The position numbers and the translations under genes were made by a program. A stretch of 64,000 bases of DNA from Cristatella mucedo (Eukaryota; Bryozoa; Phylactolaemata; Cristatellidae), in NCBI GenBank assembly GCA_009760855.2, contig WPIO01000200.1, positions 124,001 through 188,000 on the forward strand, written 5' to 3'. Positions 23,189 to 34,404 of this stretch are shown piece after piece. Under the pieces are notes generated by a model. That model did no database searches. It was not told the origin of the DNA and saw only the letters and a list, made by a program, of their open reading frames with translations. Position 1 is the first letter of the stretch. Each line of letters begins with the position of its first letter.

Positions 23189-24838
23189 CTGCAACCGGAA
23201 GGCTCGCGCTCTGCCGGAGGCGTCCTTTGGGTGCCGCCTCGCGCGCACGCGGGCGCCGGCTAAAGGCGAGCAGCGCCGACGGACGCGACGCCTCCGGGCG
23301 CAACTTACGCTGCCGTAGAGAGCGCCGCGCGAGCTCATGCACAGCCACAGGTGGCTGGCCTCGCCCCGAATGCTGACGCGCGGTCTGTCGGCGGTGCCCA
23401 GCCACGAGCTGAGGAACGAGCCGGCGGTCGTGTAGAAGCGCAGCACACCTGCAAACGGAGCGACATTGACGTGCGGGCACCGAATGGTCACCGCCTCTGC
23501 CCGCCGCAACCGACGCCGCTCCCGCCTTTGCCCCATCGACCGGAGGGGGCGGCCTCTAGGACGCATCGAGATTGGCAAACCCAAGGGCGCGATAAATTGA
23601 CTGCCGCCGCCCCGTCGACGTCAGCAGCGACATTCGCGCCTCCGCGACGGATCGACGAGATCGCCGGAAAAAGATCGGGATCGATGGCACTGGCCGTCAT
23701 CTGATCTATATATATGTACATCGTCGGCACTTATTTGTCGCGCGCCGGCAACTATCGGCGCGAAATGATTCGTCAGGTTTTCTAGCTTCTTAAGCGTCGA
23801 GCAATTAGCGAGACAATCACTGAAAGCTCTCGCGTATCTGCTTTGGCGACCCGTAATTAATGAACAATCGCGGGGTAATTACAATTATGATCGATGCGTA
23901 ATTACCTCATTTACTAGCAACTCGGCACGTGTCCTCATTGGAAGGACAAAAGTCTGCGACGCAAAGACAAACGCGCGCGGCTTTATTAGCTTTCATTAGC
24001 GCGGTAATTAAGCTGCGATCAATGGTAATTAGAAGGTTCTTTCTCCTCCTCCTCCCAGGTTTTCGCACCTACGGCTAATGCGCGAGGCAATGCGCCGTGC
24101 GGAATGCGCCTTGCGCCGCCGCCGCCGCCGAACGCGAGCTTCCCAAACTAGCGCGCTCGCCTCGTTTGAAACCGTCGCTGACTGTCGCTCTCTGCGTGCG
24201 CCCGCGTTTATCTCGCGAGCTTAGGTCGAGGACGCGCGGTTGGCGCGCGCTACACGGCTCGAGTCTTCGGCGGAACGGGAGGCTGTGCGTCGCAGCGTCG
24301 GGCTGCGCGCACTAAGCTTCGACCCGCCGCGCGCGCCGCGCGGACCTTCTTCTCCGACGCTCTGTTCGTTTCTTAATTTTCCCTCTATTTTTGCCCTTTC
24401 TATCGCTGATATGCGGGAAACTCTCGTCGGCTAGCGGTCGAGCTCTTGGAATCCACTTTAAGAAATTGGTGCGATCTCGAAGGGGGCGGAAGAGGAGCGC
24501 CTCTTTTTCGCACTCGCTCTGCGACCGCGCGGACGCCTAGGGAGACGCAGTGGCAGTAGCCGCAGCCGCAAGCACTGCTTACCGTATTTGCTGCTGGTGC
24601 CGTTTACGGCGCCGTTCGGCCAGATCTGCAAGTTGTAGCCGCTTCTGCAGTAGAGCATTCGGCGCTGGTAGTAGCCGTACGGGCTAGCGCCTCGTCGATC
24701 TCGGCCCGCTCGGCCGAAAGCGTCGTCGTCGCCCAGCCTGGCGGAAGCGAAGGCAGGCGAAGCGACGGCCTCGCACTCGAATCGCATCGCAGCGACGAAG
24801 GCGACGAAGGCGGCGAAGACGATCAGCGCACGCGGCAT
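22532..24838 (-). CDS. Fibroblast growth factor, FGF9/16/20-like (three coding exons)
   Basis: Secreted FGFs are beta-trefoil ligands that bind FGF receptors and heparan sulfate outside the cell. Joining 24838-24583, 23448-23309 and 23188-22532 gives 1053 nt, 350 aa, with GT-AG introns of 1134 and 120 bp in phases 1 and 0. Residues 1-24 ('MPRALIVFAAFVAFVAA...') are a signal peptide. The trefoil core is about 61-199: 'RRMLYCRSGYNLQIWPNG' (59-76), 'VSIRG' (111-115), 'ALYGS' (128-132), 'TDECEF' with the conserved Cys138, 'NYYNTY' (147-152), 'WYVAL' (169-173) and 'FLPRSL' (194-199). The pattern is closest to FGF9/16/20. Two oddities: about a dozen extra residues (around 94-110) in the loop before VSIRG, and a 150-residue C-terminal extension rich in Ala, Arg and Pro. 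I chose Met at 24838 because it begins the signal peptide; the frame is open further upstream. Confidence 0.92.
23309..23448 (-). CDS. FGF coding exon 2
   Basis: 140 nt. The acceptor 'cgtttgcag|gtgtgctg' completes the split glycine, and the donor 'ggcagc|gtaagt' is phase 0. It encodes residues 86-132, including the inserted 'SFLSSWLGTADRPR' loop, then VSIRG and ALYGS. This is the usual middle exon of the FGF core. Confidence 0.92.
24583..24838 (-). CDS. FGF coding exon 1 (signal peptide and first trefoil strands)
   Basis: It encodes residues 1-85 plus one base. The donor is 'aaatacg|gtaagc' (phase 1). It carries the hydrophobic signal peptide, an Asp/Arg linker, and the first strands ending in 'NGTSSKY'. 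Confidence 0.9.
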
Positions 24839-26026
24839 TTTCGAGAGTGCTGCAGCGACTCTCTCGCGGAAGCTAATATACGCAGTCGGCTCGGGCACAA
24901 TGGCGATATCGACGCGGCCAGCCGACCAATCGAATCGGGCCGCTTTCGCGCGCGGCGCCTTCACACGTTTCCCTCCGACAATGCGACGCTCTCGTCAACC
25001 AATCGCACGCGCTTCTTCTCGCTGTCGCACCGAGGAGCTTGTTTCCTTCTTTATTGTGGACGCCGTGCGCTCGCCGCCTCCCGAAAAGTCAAGCGATCGC
25101 TCGACGCGATCGAACGAAATCGCGCCGTCGTTTCGCTGCGTCCGCGACTGGCGACAGTCGTCTGCGGGCGAATCGTCGCACGTCGCAACGCGCTCCGCGT
25201 CGCCGATTTCGCCCATGCTGCGAGGACAGACGTTCGCGCCCTCGAGCGCCGCCTCCGAGAGGCGGTCTTTGTGGTCGTCGAGATCGTGACGCGTGGTCGC
25301 GTGTACTACCGCGAAGCCTGGCGGGCGCAGACTTCCGCCGCAGGTCTCGGTCGCCGCACGCGCTCAGGCGAATCGCCGTCCGTCGAGGGAATCGCTCACC
25401 GATCGTCGGCGATCTCGCCGCGCGCGCAACAGCCGCAGAGGCGAGCGCCTGCTGACCCGCGAAATTCACAAGGGACTTTTCTGCTTTTCCTCGAAAACGC
25501 CACCGAGAGTGCTGTCCCCCGCCCGCCCGCAGCAGTTGCCATAAGTGAGGCGTGCCATCGAAAGCTCTAGCTGCTGGCAGCGGGTGAGGGCTCGCGGTTC
25601 TGCGCGTCGTGCGCTGCTCCTGCTCCGCGTCGTGCGCTGCTTCGCCGCGCGCCCTTCGCTGCTCCCCGTCGTGTGCGGGGCAGACGCTTCGTCGCGCCAG
25701 CGGGGCGCCGATAACTAGTTTCGCGGCGGCCGGTGCCTCGCGCGCGCGTCGAGCGGATGCGGAACTGCGAGACGCGGCGGGGTCAGGGTTTCGGCATCGT
25801 CGCTAGCGGGAGCTGCTTTTACTTCCGGTCCGGCTCTTTCGCTCTATCGCGCAGCGGCGGCCGAGCGTCGGGGAACGAGGTTTGGGCGCTGGCGATATTT
25901 TGCAAGTTCGCGCCCATGCGACTGGCAAGCGCGAGGCAGATCGAAAGCGACGCCGGTTGAGAGAAGCAGACGTCGCGTTTAACGCTTCACCGATCCGCCG
26001 ACCGGCGGTAGTCTGCAGCTGACGAC
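24839..26026. promoter_or_regulatory. CpG-rich 5' region of the FGF gene, possible bidirectional promoter
   Basis: The sequence upstream of the FGF start is dense in CpG. A TATA-like 'gcgtatattagc' on the minus strand (about 24871-24882) lies only some 35-45 bases before the start codon, so it is a weak candidate. A possible plus-strand first exon begins at 26027. Overlapping open frames on both strands are composition artefacts. Confidence 0.45.
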
Positions 26027-26118
26027 ATGGCGGCTGCCGCCGCCGCCGCCGCCTCCTCCCTCAGCCAAGTGACTGGCCAGGCCGAGCTGTTCCACTGCGA
26101 GCGGGCAGGGTTAAGCCG
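26027..26118 (+). CDS. Candidate first coding exon, unknown gene
   Basis: 'gacgacatgg' is a good translation start context. The frame gives a Met-polyAla start followed by 'SSLSQVTGQAELFHCERAGL' and reaches a donor-like 'ccg|gtgcgt'. The polyalanine start and the position in a CpG island, divergent from FGF, are typical of first exons. I do not recognise the protein and have not found a second exon. Confidence 0.25.
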
Positions 26119-26364
26119 GTGCGTCTAGCAGAGCCTTTCGCTTCGTCGATCGATCAATCAAACACCCCGCTTTTCGCGCGCGCGCGCACCGCTGGCCCTT
26201 TCAGCGGCACCGACTGCGCGTGCGTACCTGCACTGGGACAAAGCGGCTATTGGCGAGGTGCGGCGATGGGTGACAAGCGACAATGGGGGCCGCTCGAGAC
26301 TAATTGTTACGGGAGGAGATAGCCGAGCGGCTTCCCTGGTTTCTGTCGCTGTTTTCGCGCGAGG
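26119..26364. other. GC-rich sequence, no gene seen
   Basis: It includes alternating 'gcgcgcgcgcgc' near 26177. No coding signal beyond the candidate exon just before. Confidence 0.3.
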
Positions 26365-26368
26365 GGCG

Positions 26369-26400
<32 letters not shown>

Positions 26401-26428
26401 GCTCTTTCTCTCTCGCTCTTTCTCTCGA
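26365..26428. repeat. (CT)n microsatellite
   Basis: A run of ctctct with a few 'cgctctttct' interruptions. Confidence 0.9.
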
Positions 26429-26849
26429 GCGCGTCTCCCGCAGTCGCTAGCTCGACCGTCGTGGAACTCATTGGAGGTCAGAGTGGGCGTCTGCCCAGGT
26501 GGTCGTGCCTGGACAGACGCTCGGTGCCTGCACGACCGCACCGACGCCAAAAGAAAGTCCAGTGGAAAGTCAATCAGCATCGAAGTCACGCGGCAAGAAA
26601 GAGCGAAAGCCATAAGGAAGTATACGGAAAGAGTGGCGCGGCGGGTAAAGAGCGACAGCGCAGAGACGTGCATTGATGAGCAGAGGAGAACAGAAAGATA
26701 GGAAGATGAGGAAGGAGATCACATAAGAAGGTAGGGAGCAGTAAGAAAGAAAGAAGGGGGAAAGGAGGGATCGAGCGAGCGAGCGAGCGACAGAGAAAGA
26801 TATATATTGAAATAGCTGGCAAGAGCGAGCAAAAGTAAGGGTGATTACG

Positions 26850-27150
<301 letters not shown>

Positions 27151-27870
27151 TTAGAAAAGGAAGAGATGATTTGCGAGTGAACGAGAGAGAAAAGAGAGAG
27201 ATGGAGGACGTAAAGTTAAAGAGGAAGTAGAGAATGAGAAGGGAATGGGAGCGTGTCCGCTCGTGCGCGCTTGTTCGCTCGAGTCGGTGAGAGAGGCGCA
27301 ATGAAGCGCCTCCTCTCAGTCGAGGCAACCGCTCTGCAGGGCTGAGATTGCAGCTGAGATTCGCACGCAATAGCAATTTCTCTAGAGCTAAGATGATAAT
27401 GAGCGTACGCTCCGTCCGCACGTTTTTTTCTCCCGTCGTCGCTACCTCGGAGAGCGAGCAGAGGAGCCACACGAGCTCGCACGCGCCGCTCGTTCCATGC
27501 TGAGACACTCGTCGCGTCCGCGCCAAGGTCACACCAAGGTCTAGAGTATCCAGGTCTGTCAGTAGAAGCTGCGAGAATTCCGCCTGGTCAAGATGCGCGC
27601 CCTCCAGCCAGCTCGGAGTGATTTGCTTTCTCCAGCCACTAACTCACTGCAGCAGCAAGCATACCGAGCGCTTTCGACGCTCTGAACGAGGTGACAAGCA
27701 GACGAAGCGAACTTACGCCTTTGAATTCCGAATTCGAAACTCGAATTCCCTGCGCAAAGCGAGACGCAGCTGATTGCCGCGTTCGCCGCGGTCCTGCTCC
27801 GGCGCTGTTCTGCGTCGCTGAAAGTGGACACTCGCTCAGTGGCGCTGACGGAACGCCGACATCCGGTAGG
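27151..27870. other. Region without recognisable gene
   Basis: Purine-rich then mixed sequence. An 'gaattccgaattcgaaactc' short repeat lies near 27723. No gene seen. Confidence 0.35.
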
Positions 27871-27871
27871 C

Positions 27872-29070
27872 TAAGCTACCTCTGAAGTATGGGATACCTC
27901 AGGGATTTTCACGGTTTGCACTCTTCCTCTCTGTCTGTGCAGATGTGATTGCCAAGCACAATATAGGCTTTTACTTCTATGCGGATGACACTCAGTTGCA
28001 CCTTTGCTTTGATACCTCCCAGCCATCCAGCACGTCGAATTCTCGCAACTCCCTAGCTGCATGTATTGATGACATCCGCACATGGATGGCAGAAAACGTT
28101 CTTAGATTGAATGATAATAAAACCAACTTACTAGAAATGGAAAAGCCAAGTTTGATTCCGAAATTGGAAAGCCTAACGCTCAAAATTTATTCTGCCAGCA
28201 TACCTCCTGTTGAATCTGCACGAAATCAGGGTGTCATGTTCCAAAGTGACTTTTCATTAGACGACCACATAAGCTCCTCAGTCAAGTCTGCCTATTTTCA
28301 GCTACATAACATTGCTAAAAATCGGGCTGGTTTAAACACGGATACCACGTCTAAATTGGTCCATGCATTTGTGATAGCCTGTCTTGACTTCTGTAACTCC
28401 TGCTTGCTATTCTACCGGCCTGTGCACTCACGCGGTTACAGCTGGTGCAAAAACTCTGCAGCTAGGCTTCTCTGTCGTGAGCACTGCAGTGGCCACATCA
28501 CACCACTTCTCGCCGACCTGCACTGATTCCCGGTCAAGCAACGCATCGACTTCAAGGTTATGTCACTCATTTACAGGTCCCGTCATTCTGTGGCTAAAGC
28601 CTATTTATCAGATCTATTGCCCCACCAGGCTAAGCATCGTACCACCAACTTTTCGGAATCTAACTGTTTACCCATACCTCGTACAAAGCTCAAATCCTAT
28701 GGAGACCGTGCCTTTAGTTCGTGTGTTCCCAAACCCTTGAACTTACTCCTGACTTGCGTCTCGAAATCTCCTGACTGTCCACAATTTAGAAAGAAACTAT
28801 AAACGCACATATTTAGTGGGTCCCTGTGATTCGTCCTTTATGTGGTTATGCATGCTGATGCTGTGCATGCCGCCACTAACCAAAACTGCATGCCGACCCT
28901 GCGCGCGTCACCCTTAGCCATGTTATTCTTGTTGCTTATTGAGCGCGCTACCACCAAACATTCAATCGTGCTTCCTTTGCAGCAATTGCAGAGTGCCCTG
29001 AAAGAGACTGAGTTCTCTTGGGGGGCGCTATATCAAACTCATAATTATTATTATTATTACTATTATTATC
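27872..29070 (+). mobile_element. L2-like LINE, RT second half to 3' end
   Basis: It starts in the reverse transcriptase at 'gtatgggatacctcaggg' (YGIPQG) and shows 'FYADDTQLHLCF' with the catalytic YADD at about 27975-27990. 'LLEMEKPSLIPK' and the ORF2 end follow, then a 3' untranslated segment and the tail 'gttctcttggggggcgctat' with (ATT)n. An open stretch runs from 27945 to 28526, then frames break. The 5' part, including the endonuclease, is absent. Confidence 0.88.
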
Positions 29071-29071
29071 T

Positions 29072-29500
29072 GAATAATAATAATAATAATATTTCACTTG
29101 ATAAAGCGCCCTCAGAGAACTTAATCTCTCTCTAGGCGCTTTACATCTGCTGCAAAGTGAAATTCAATTGAATGGTAAGTAAAATCATGCTTGAAAAACA
29201 AACAAAATGAATAATATGGTTAGGGGTGACATGCACAGGGTCAGCATGCGAATGTGGTTAGTGGCAGCATGCACAGTGTCAGCACGCATAAGCACATCAA
29301 GGACGAATCACAGGGACCGGCTAAATGCTGTCCTAAATAGGTGTGTTTTTAGGTTCCTTTTAAATGTGGTCAGGTCGGGGGATGTTCTGACGCAGGTCGG
29401 CGGGACGGAGTTCCAGGCTTTGGGAGCATACGAACTAAAATACGATCTCGCAAGAGCGCAATGCGCGTAAACATTACGCCGCTTGCAAGCGTGGACGCGA
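29072..29500 (-). mobile_element. L2-like LINE 3' fragment, minus, tail-to-tail with the previous copy
   Basis: The tail 'aataataataat', 'cttgataaagcgccctcaga' and 'tctctctaggcgctttacat' begins right after the tail of the plus copy, so the two 3' ends meet at an (ATT)n/(AAT)n junction. The end of ORF2 follows in the minus frame ('KAWNSVPPTCVRTSPDLTTF'). Confidence 0.85.
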
Positions 29501-30079
29501 GGCTCCACTTTAAAAAAGTGGACAGATCCTTTCCTCTAGCGCTGTGCTGCCGCTTCGTCAATGTAACTCTGCACCGCAGCGGGTCATAAAACTGAGTGCG
29601 CTACGGTCATAGACATATCTGCGTCGTCTTAGCTCTGTCGAACTGGACGAGAGCCGACGACCGATGGAGACGATGCGGCTGATTGTACTGAAAAAGAATT
29701 CAGTACCGAATTGTACCCAATTTTGAACAGAATTGCCGACCGTACCGAAGAAGAAGCCGAGCGCTGAGCGGCTCCGCAGCCAGAGCTTCCGAGCGTCAGA
29801 TCTTCTTTCGTCGCCTCCTCGTCAGCTGAGTTCCTTCCGGCCGTCGCTGCTCGTCGTTGCCGTCGCCGCGCTCGCTCGCGCGGCGGTAATTTCTACAAAG
29901 CCCTGCTTGCCCGAGGCTGCGCCCACCCAGTGAACGCGGCACCATTCGGCTTCTTTCACGCACCACCTGCAAGTGATGGACACGTCGTCGAGGCTATGCC
30001 CAATGTCCGCGCTTCAATAGCAAACACTTCAGGCACCCTTATTTATCAAGCGGTTTCGTACAGCAAAGCAAGGGTATGC

Positions 30080-30210
30080 CCACCTTTAGCGACCAAAGTC
30101 TTGTGCTCGAGCCCAGCGGCACATGCGAAGCGCCATGAGAGGGAGAGAGAGAGAGAGATGGAGAGAGAGAGCGATGGGTTTTTATGGCGCTATGCGAATG
30201 AATAAGCATT
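30080..30210 (+). mobile_element. SINE-B fragment
   Basis: 'cttgtgctcgagcccagcgg' (B box) is followed by 'catgcgaagcgccatgagag' and 'ggcgctatgcgaatgaata', with a (GA)n expansion in the tail. The A-box half is decayed. Confidence 0.6.
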
Positions 30211-30375
30211 TCTGGATACAGATTTTGCTCCTAATGTCTGGACAACAGCCCGCCAGCTAGCCACCAGCTATACAGCACTAAACATTGAGCATCCTTTGAG
30301 AGCGATCCTGTGCCAGTAAAGTGCTAGAGAAGGGATGCGTTCAAAAGTCACTTCGCCGCCGCAATGAAGGAGCAG

Positions 30376-30417
30376 ATAGCAGCAGCAGCAGCAGAAGAAG
30401 CAGCAGCAGCAGCAGTG
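30376..30417. repeat. (CAG)n/(AGA) trinucleotide repeat
   Basis: About a dozen 'cag' units with two 'aga' interruptions, not inside any recognisable coding exon. Confidence 0.85.
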
Positions 30418-31344
30418 CTATAACGACAGCAGCCACATTCTAGCAAGTGCGTTGTTTTCACATAGTCAACAACCAACGTTCATTTTGACATTTTAATGCC
30501 TACGCGTGCTGCAGCAAAGGCATGCAAGCACAGAATACTCTTTACAGAAGAATTAAATCCTGGTAGCTAAATTTAAAGGATCGGCCAAGTGCTTGCAGTA
30601 AGGCTCGTCTAAGAAGACACTCTTCACGATTACGCCACGGCCGTGGCACACTAGAAAGAGGGAAGAACTGTTCTAGTCCGCCAAACCGTTAGTTAATTTT
30701 TTCGGTGGCAAAATCCTAGTACTCCAATTTTTTTAATCCACTTGCACTTATTAGATCCCAAGATTATGCTTAAGAGTTTGCTATTAACTAACCTGACCTG
30801 TGCTGGTTTTATTTTGGCGTAGAGCTTCGAAAGACCGCGTGATCCTCGATTATTCTAAGATAATCTGAAGGAGAACTGAGCATCAAACGTTTAATTAGCC
30901 TTCTTCGTTCTATTCTCAACTTTATGGTACTCAAACAATTTATTGGCATGATTTACTCCTTCCTTTTGGGCCAATTGCAAGGCTTCAGATGAACGTGTTC
31001 TTCGGAGGATAAACGTAACAATTTCTCGCCGTTTTCGCCGCTTAAGCAATGAGGATCTGCAAGCGTCATTCTAGGTGTAAACATGTTATAAGTATGACCG
31101 CCAAGCGGTAAGATCCGTTAGTTTGGTAGAGTTCAATATTGCACGAATTTTTTATACTGTTTCCTAACCTTGCGTAATGACATTTATACAACTTGATAAT
31201 TATTTTCAATAATACGATTATTAAGAGCTCTTTATTGTTCATATCGATCGAGCTGCACTGTCGGTGTGCTAAATATAAACACTGCTTTATGTTCCACTGT
31301 TTTGGCTCGTTACATCGAATGATTAGCCAATAATAACAATGATA
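30418..31344. other. AT-richer region without recognisable gene
   Basis: No open frame with a recognised domain and no repeat copy identified. Confidence 0.4.
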
Positions 31345-32050
31345 ATAATAATGCACTTTATAAAGCGCCCTCAGAGAACTCAATCTCTTTCTAGGTGCTT
31401 TACAATTGCTGCAAAGGGAAACGCGATCGAATGGTTAGTAATATCATGCTTGATAAACAACATGAATAACATGTTAGGGATGACATGCACAGGGTCAGCA
31501 TGCAAGTGTGCTTAGTGGCAGCATGCACAGTGTCAGCACGCATAAGCACGTGAAGGACGAATCACAGGGACCCACTATATGCTGTCCTAAATAGGTGTGT
31601 TATTAAGTTCTTTTTAAATGTAGTCAAGTCAGGGGATGTTCTGACGGAAGTCGGGAGGAAGTTTCAGGCTTTGAGAGCATACGAACTAAATGCACGGTCT
31701 CCCAAGGATTTGAGGTTTGTACGAGGTATGGGTAAACTGCTGGATTCCAAAAAGCAGGTGGTACGATGCTTGGCCTGGTGGGGGAGTAGATCTGAGAGAT
31801 AGGCTGGAACCAAAGAACGAAGTGACCTAAAAGTAAGCGACAAAACCTGGAATTCGATCTATTGCATGACTGGGAGCCAGTGCAGGTCGGCGAGAAGTGT
31901 GGTGATGTGGCCACTGCTACGCTCAAGACAGATAAGCCTAGCTGCAGAGTTTTTAAATCTTTAGCCCCCTCTCTTGGTCGCACAACAAGTGAAGGGAAGA
32001 CAAAAAGCCGCTGCAGACATGGACGATATTGCAAAAATGATAGAATGCCA
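31345..32050 (-). mobile_element. L2-like LINE 3' fragment, minus orientation
   Basis: The tail 'taataataatgcactttata' and 'aagcgccctcagagaactc' is followed by the 3' untranslated segment and the ORF2 end; the minus frame reads 'FWNPAVYPYLVQTSNPWE' and 'LSVLSVAVATSPHFSP' as in other copies. Frames are broken. Confidence 0.85.
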
Positions 32051-32091
32051 CATTTATCATCATCAAACCCTATCAGTTAAGCGAGATTCTT

Positions 32092-32216
32092 TACACACAC
32101 ACACGCGCACACACACACACACGCGCGCGTACACACGAACACACACGCACACACACACACGCGTGCACACACACACACACACAGACACAGACACACACAG
32201 ACACACAGACACACAG

Positions 32217-32247
<31 letters not shown>

Positions 32248-32285
32248 TACACACACGCACACAGACACACACGCACACACACAAT
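32092..32285. repeat. (CA)n array with cg and ga variants
   Basis: acacac with 'acgcgcgcgtac', 'gcgtgcac' and 'cacagacacacag' blocks. Frames of alternating Cys/Val or His/Thr are artefacts. Confidence 0.95.
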
Positions 32286-32882
32286 AATGCAAAGAAGCCG
32301 AGTCAAAATAAGTTACGTATTCCTAAGCTAGGCAATGTAACACAAAATGCCGTCTGCATCTGTTAGCTTCTTTTAGATATGGATCGGTGCTCCTTATCTG
32401 ATTATTTCCCAGAGGCAAGCCTTTACGGTAGAATTTACTTAATGCAGGCTTCGTCTTGGTAGGGCCATTTAATTGCTAAAAAGTCCCCTTCCACAGTAGT
32501 CAAACACTTCGCGCGAAGATGAGCATACTCACGCCGGCCCGAGCTCAGCGACTTGTTCACGAGCTCAAGCAGTAGGGCCTCGGACATTAGTGCTCGGACA
32601 TTGGAACGCTGAGATGCTGCTGAACCACCTCGTAGTGCCTCGACCGTTATAATAATGCACCTCGGGTCTCACGATTCTTTGGCTGCAACAACATTTCCTC
32701 CGATATTTCTTATCTCAGTCAGCACGACACGCGGCTCTTGGCTAAAACCGCTCTATACTGTACAGCTTGAGCTATTCAAAATAACCCAAATCAATATTGT
32801 CAATATCTAAAAATCAATCGACCTCTTGTCGCCCACTTTTTAACAGACTGCAGCGTTCACCTAAAGCAAAACAATAAATACC
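32286..32882. other. Region without recognisable gene
   Basis: No gene or clear repeat seen. Confidence 0.35.
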
Positions 32883-33055
32883 GGCTGATTAAGCAGCCTC
32901 TTTTTCATAGCGACAGAAGAGCCTTAAAGGCTATCAACACCGCTTGCAGGTGAGAATAAAGGATTGCCTACCGCCGGATTCGAACCGACAACCTCGGGAA
33001 CGACGGGTCGTTAAAAGCAACAGCCTTGCCAAGTGAACCATCGCGGCTCACCTTC
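32883..33055 (-). mobile_element. SINE-A, minus orientation, near complete
   Basis: 'ctgattaagcagcctc', 'atagcgacagaagagcctta' and 'caccgcttgcag' are followed by the reverse B box 'ggattcgaaccgac' and the head end 'accatcgcggctcacc'. It is one of the best-preserved copies. Confidence 0.85.
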
Positions 33056-33186
33056 CAATCACTGCTTTCCTATTCGCCCTTGGTGAAGAGTGCAGCATTT
33101 TCTAGCACCTTCTAGCTGGCGTTTCAGCCGGCTGCACTGTAGCAGTATTCTCGGTCGACCGTTCTGGGTGATGGCAGCAGTCTCGA

Positions 33187-33330
33187 CCACCGCGAAATCT
33201 CACTGGGGCCGAACGGTGCCGAGTCACGCCCTCGACAGCCGCGGTCGTGAGCTCGAGCCCTGCAGCGCATTCGTGAAGCGCCCGAATGGAAATTCAGTTT
33301 TCTTAGGGTGCCATGCGAATGATTGTATGC
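33187..33330 (+). mobile_element. SINE-B, plus orientation, diverged
   Basis: 'gtcgtgagctcgagccctgc' carries the B box; 'gtgaagcgcccgaatggaaa', 'ttcagttttcttagggtgcc' and 'atgcgaatga' form the LINE-like tail. A short A/T-rich end follows. (ATAA)-rich low complexity lies just beyond at 33400-33450. Confidence 0.65.
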
Positions 33331-33718
33331 ATATTTTTTTTTAATTTTTCATCCTACACTACCGAGGCTCGTAAGCGATGCGAGATTGTCACGACGCGAA
33401 ATAAATAAAAGTAAAGAAATAAAGAAATAACTAATAAATAAAGAAATAAGTAAATTTGCCGCTGCCCACTGCTCGACGAGGCATAAGGCCGAGGTGCAAG
33501 CAGTGAGTAGCAATGGGCGACATCTGTGTATGAGTTGACGGAGTCATCTGCGGCCAATGGCGATCGCGTGTCGCTTTGATAAAGGTGAGGACAACGCTGC
33601 ATGATTGCTAATGCGGATGTGCGATCCGGCTAGTTTGTTTGATCTTCGATAAAAAATGCTCCGGCATCTCTGACCATCATTTGGTGGAACAATAGTTGTC
33701 TGCCACGTCTGTATATTC

Positions 33719-34282
33719 TTGGGAAAGATCTATTTTTTAGTCCTTTGCCAGCGGCAAATTTGGGACGCACAAAGATCCTGCCGTCACGATCAAGCCAACG
33801 TAGATACTGGAAAAGCTTACGCCATCGGTAGAGATTCCGTCGCGACACTTTTTTCGTACGGATTGTGGCGACCACCAAGAGGGAAATCATCTCATGCTTC
33901 TAGGCCCTCTGCTTGTGCACATATAGTTGAAGAAGGAAACTTTGTCAGAATGGTTTGTTTTTCAAGGCTCGTAACTGCTGTTTCCCACAACTTGGACACG
34001 AGTGCCTTGGTTATTGGCTCCGACGATGATGCAGCACTAAATTCTTCGCTAACACAAAACGTTTACATTACTAGTCACATACAATTCGGGCTGCAACTGA
34101 AGAATAGCGTCCGCAGACATTTAACCTATAAAGCAGGGATGCCAAAGAAGCAAAAGCATGAGGTGCGAGACCTAGTTTTTAAAAAGTCGGGACTTTTAGA
34201 GGCTCAGAGTGATCTAGCATTCGAAGAGATGGTGGATAACTTGACGCGCCATGTTGCAGGAGACCAACGGCTGATGCACTAA
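33719..34282 (+). pseudogene. Mutator-like (MULE) transposase remnant, tentative
   Basis: An open stretch of 187 codons. Its second half reads 'SALVIGSDDDAALNSSLTQN', 'LKNSVRRHLTYKAGMPKKQ' and 'EVRDLVFKKSGLLEAQSD', a pattern (TDGE-like acidic motif, H-L-K-N-x-R-R-H-L, then a GLL-x-A-x-S-x-x-x-F block) I associate with MULE-type transposase domains in animal genomes. The first half does not fit, and no terminal inverted repeats were found. A cellular hypothetical protein cannot be excluded. Confidence 0.4.
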
Positions 34283-34404
34283 CTGACTTGCCATTAAGTT
34301 ACCAAAGTTCAGATTGGCCAACAGTTTCGAATTAGTGATGTTTAAGACGATGAATAGCTCAAGCTGTAAATATGGAACGGCTTTAGCCAGGAACTACATA
34401 TCAT

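Noticed and set aside
24839-24964. Upstream in-frame Met for FGF at 24964
   Set aside because: It would place 42 residues before the obvious signal peptide; the Met at 24838 starts directly at the hydrophobic segment.
27945-28526. 193-codon frame as a host gene
   Set aside because: It contains YADD and the C-terminal ORF2 sequence of the L2-like LINE, and the same sequence recurs in other copies.
33630-33890. 86-codon minus frame opposite the MULE-like frame
   Set aside because: No domain recognised; the plus frame gives the better pattern downstream.
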